Origin: Spirochaetae bacterium HGW-Spirochaetae-9 | Lineage (GTDB): Bacteria > Spirochaetota > Spirochaetia > Treponematales > Rectinemataceae | DNA length: 7,089 nucleotides | NCBI GenBank assembly: GCA_002839205.1 | Contig: PGXP01000081.1 | Coordinates: 1 to 7,089 of the forward strand | Reading direction: 5' to 3' | In this document: positions 5,460-7,089 of the stretch, piece by piece | Layout of the letters: every line of letters starts with the position of its first letter | Numbering within the stretch: position 1 is the first letter of the stretch | Program-made: the position numbers and the translations under genes | The notes under the pieces: generated by a model | What the model was told of the DNA's origin: nothing | Databases searched by the model: none | Seen by the model: the letters and a program-made list of their open reading frames with translations, nothing else

Positions 5460-6656
5460 ATGGAAAACGTCGTCATCGTATCCGCGGTCCGTACACCGAT
5501 AGGCAGGATGGGCGGAGTCTTCGCCGGAATACCGCCCGAGGAGCTTTCGCGCCTCGTCATTGAAGAGGCGCTGGGGAGAGCAGGTACCGAAAAGGGCGCC
5601 GTCGATGAAGTCGTCTGGGGGCAGGCCAAGCAGTCGGCGGATGCCTCGAACATGGCGCGCGTGGCCCTGCTGAAGGCGGGGCTGCCCGAGGCTGTGCCCG
5701 GATATACCGTCCAACGTCAATGCGCTTCATCGCTGCAGGCTATCTTCAGCGCGGCCATGCAGATCCAGACCGGAAACGCGGGGATCATCGTGGCCGGCGG
5801 CGTGGAAAGCATGAGCCAGGCGCCCTTCTACATGAGGAATGCCCGCTATGGCTACGAGGCGGGCAACGGGGAGCTTCTCGATCCGAATACGGAAAGCCAG
5901 CCGAGGTCCCAGCCCGAAGAGGTGTACGGGCGCCTCACCATGGGGCTGACGGCGGAAAACCTGGCCGCGAAGTACGAGATTTCCAGGGAATCACAGGACC
6001 GCTTCTCGGTCCAGAGCCAGACCCGCGCGATCGAAGCCATGGATTCCGGGCGCTTCGCCGGGGAGATCGCGGCTGTGACGCTGACGGAACGCGACGGGGT
6101 ACGGAAAATCGATACCGATGAGCATCCCCGGCGGGGCACCACTATGGAAAAGCTCGCGAAGTTGAAACCGGCATTCAAGGAGAACGGCACCGTAACCGCC
6201 GGCAACAGTTCGGGTCGCAATGATGGCGCAGCCGCTCTGGTGATGATGAGTGAAAGTCGGGCAACTTCCCTGGGCCTTGAACCGATCGCGCGCTATGTGG
6301 CGACGGGTATAAGCGGCGTGGATCCCCGGATCATGGGAATAGGGCCTGTTCCGGCGGTAAAGTTGGCGCTCGCGAAATCAGGCATGAAGTTGGGCGATAT
6401 CGGACTCATCGAGATTAATGAAGCCTTTGCGGTCCAAAGTCTCGCCTGCATCGGGGAGCTCGGTCTCGATGAAGGCATCGTCAACGTCAATGGTGGAGCC
6501 ATCGCGCTGGGGCATCCACTGGGCGCGACGGGAGCGAGGATTTCCGTTACCCTGCTTTACGAGATGATCAAGAGGAAAACCAGGTTCGGGCTCGCTACCT
6601 TGTGCGTGGGCGGCGGCCAGGGAATGGCGATGATATTCGAGAATCTGGCAGGCTGA
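5460..6656 (+). CDS. Thiolase, acetyl-CoA acetyltransferase type
   Basis: This 398-residue protein, full length for the family, either cleaves a 3-ketoacyl-CoA with CoA to release acetyl-CoA or condenses two acyl-CoAs. ATG 5460 follows AAGGGA at 5449-5454. Active-site elements are all present: the nucleophile Cys88 in VQRQCASS, the NEAFA motif at 320-324, His352 in GHPLGATGAR, and the general acid/base Cys382 in CVGGGQG. The N-terminal VSAVRTPIGRMGG and the GGVESMSQAP segment (113-122) are typical of acetyl-CoA C-acetyltransferases. One common motif, GNASGINDGAA, reads GNSSGRNDGAAA (248-259), a modest variation. It lies between the GntR regulator and a molybdenum-hydroxylase subunit on the same strand, which suggests a degradation operon that ends in thiolysis. 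Acetoacetyl-CoA is the simplest substrate but a longer or substituted ketoacyl-CoA is equally possible. Confidence 0.95.
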   Translation: MENVVIVSAVRTPIGRMGGVFAGIPPEELSRLVIEEALGRAGTEKGAVDEVVWGQAKQSADASNMARVALLKAGLPEAVPGYTVQRQCASSLQAIFSAAMQIQTGNAGIIVAGGVESMSQAPFYMRNARYGYEAGNGELLDPNTESQPRSQPEEVYGRLTMGLTAENLAAKYEISRESQDRFSVQSQTRAIEAMDSGRFAGEIAAVTLTERDGVRKIDTDEHPRRGTTMEKLAKLKPAFKENGTVTAGNSSGRNDGAAALVMMSESRATSLGLEPIARYVATGISGVDPRIMGIGPVPAVKLALAKSGMKLGDIGLIEINEAFAVQSLACIGELGLDEGIVNVNGGAIALGHPLGATGARISVTLLYEMIKRKTRFGLATLCVGGGQGMAMIFENLAG

Positions 6657-6669
6657 AATACGCGCGATA

Positions 6670-6689
6670 GATGCCAGTCTTCCGGCATC
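6670..6689 (+). other. Short hairpin between thiolase and FAD-subunit genes
   Basis: GATGCC (6670-6675) and GGCATC (6684-6689) form a perfect 6-bp inverted repeat with an 8-base loop, 13 bases after the thiolase stop. No T-tract follows, so read-through into the next gene is expected. A role in mRNA processing or stability is possible but unproven. Confidence 0.35.
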
Positions 6690-6719
6690 AGAAAATTGAC
6701 GAGAAGCGAGGTGAGTGTC

Positions 6720-7089
6720 GTGGACGACGCAATCTATGAGGCGCCCGGGAGTATCGGAGATCTGCTGGACATCCTCGACGGGCGGAAGGTCACCATCGTG
6801 GCCGGAGCCACCGATGTCATGCCGAAGGTCAATGATGGCGTCCTGAAACCTTCGCATTTTGTGTACATCGGCAACGCGGGCCTCGACGGCATACGGAAGG
6901 AATTGGGCAGCCTGATACTGGGCGCTGCGACGAAGTTGTCGGATCTGCTGGAAAGCGAAATTGTCCGCGAATGCGCGCCCCTGCTCACGGAAGCGATTGC
7001 CAACATGGCGGGAGTGAGCATACGAAATATTGCCACAATCGGCGGAAACCTCTGCAACGCCTCGCCCGCGGCTGATACCGCTGTACCTC
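6720..7089 (+). CDS. FAD-binding subunit of a molybdenum hydroxylase (CoxM/XdhB family), 3' end missing
   Basis: The first 123 residues of a medium, FAD-binding subunit of the xanthine dehydrogenase/CO dehydrogenase family are visible; complete proteins are usually about 280-300 residues. In these enzymes it passes electrons between the [2Fe-2S] subunit and the acceptor, while a separate molybdopterin subunit hydroxylates the substrate. GTG 6720 is chosen because AGGTGAG (6709-6715) lies at a suitable distance; an in-frame GTG at 6711 lies within that site and is less likely. Both FAD-binding loops are seen: VAGATD (27-32, usually AGGTD) and IRNIATIGGNLCNASPAADT (101-120), a near-perfect family signature. 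The small and large subunit genes are probably beyond the window edge. The position downstream of the thiolase gene suggests oxidation of an aromatic, heterocyclic or CoA-bound intermediate; the substrate cannot be told from this subunit. Confidence 0.92.
   Translation, partial: MDDAIYEAPGSIGDLLDILDGRKVTIVAGATDVMPKVNDGVLKPSHFVYIGNAGLDGIRKELGSLILGAATKLSDLLESEIVRECAPLLTEAIANMAGVSIRNIATIGGNLCNASPAADTAVP

Noticed and set aside
4745..5653. 302-codon minus-strand frame across the GntR gene and thiolase start
   Set aside because: It is antisense to two well-supported genes and shows no domain pattern.
1..7089. CRISPR arrays, insertion sequences, tRNA genes or attachment sites
   Set aside because: I saw no regular direct repeats, transposase frames, cloverleaf patterns or long terminal repeats.

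Overview
The window reads as an ordinary bacterial chromosome segment, moderately GC-rich, with densely packed genes that have good Shine-Dalgarno sequences. No mobile element, tRNA, rRNA or CRISPR array is visible. The gene content (tripartite tricarboxylate transporter, type III CoA-transferase, thiolase, molybdenum-hydroxylase FAD subunit) and the frequent AGG (Arg) and ATA (Ile) codons would fit an anaerobic or fermentative acid-degrading bacterium, for example Synergistota or Spirochaetota. That taxonomic guess is weak and rests on no marker gene.

Layout. (1) Bases 1-3423, plus strand: the 3' two thirds of a TctA-type permease, a secreted TctC-type substrate-binding protein (310 aa), and a CaiB/BaiF type III CoA-transferase (406 aa), closed by a strong intrinsic terminator. 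No tctB lies between the A and C genes. (2) Bases 3422-4468, minus strand: a divergent transaldolase-family protein (348 aa), convergent with the CoA-transferase gene, its stop codon lying inside the terminator's T-tract. (3) Bases 4469-4699: a 231-bp divergent control region. It holds one good sigma70-type promoter per direction and two copies, in inverted orientation, of the 11-mer TTGTAWGACAT, which is close to the FadR-type GntR operator pattern. (4) Bases 4700-7089, plus strand: a GntR/FadR-FCD regulator (235 aa), an acetyl-CoA acetyltransferase-type thiolase (398 aa), and the start of a CoxM/XdhB-like FAD-binding subunit that runs off the window.

How the genes may work together (inference): the transporter takes up a carboxylic acid, the CoA-transferase activates it as a CoA thioester, a molybdenum hydroxylase encoded from base 6720 onwards would oxidise it or a related compound, and the thiolase would cleave a 3-ketoacyl-CoA. 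The GntR-FCD protein, likely sensing a carboxylic-acid metabolite, would control the transaldolase gene and its own operon from the shared control region. The substrate cannot be named from the sequence.

The two observations most worth a second look are the transaldolase homologue, which keeps the Schiff-base lysine but appears to have lost other classic catalytic and phosphate-binding residues, and the paired operator-like 11-mers, one placed inside a promoter spacer and the other on a predicted transcription start.
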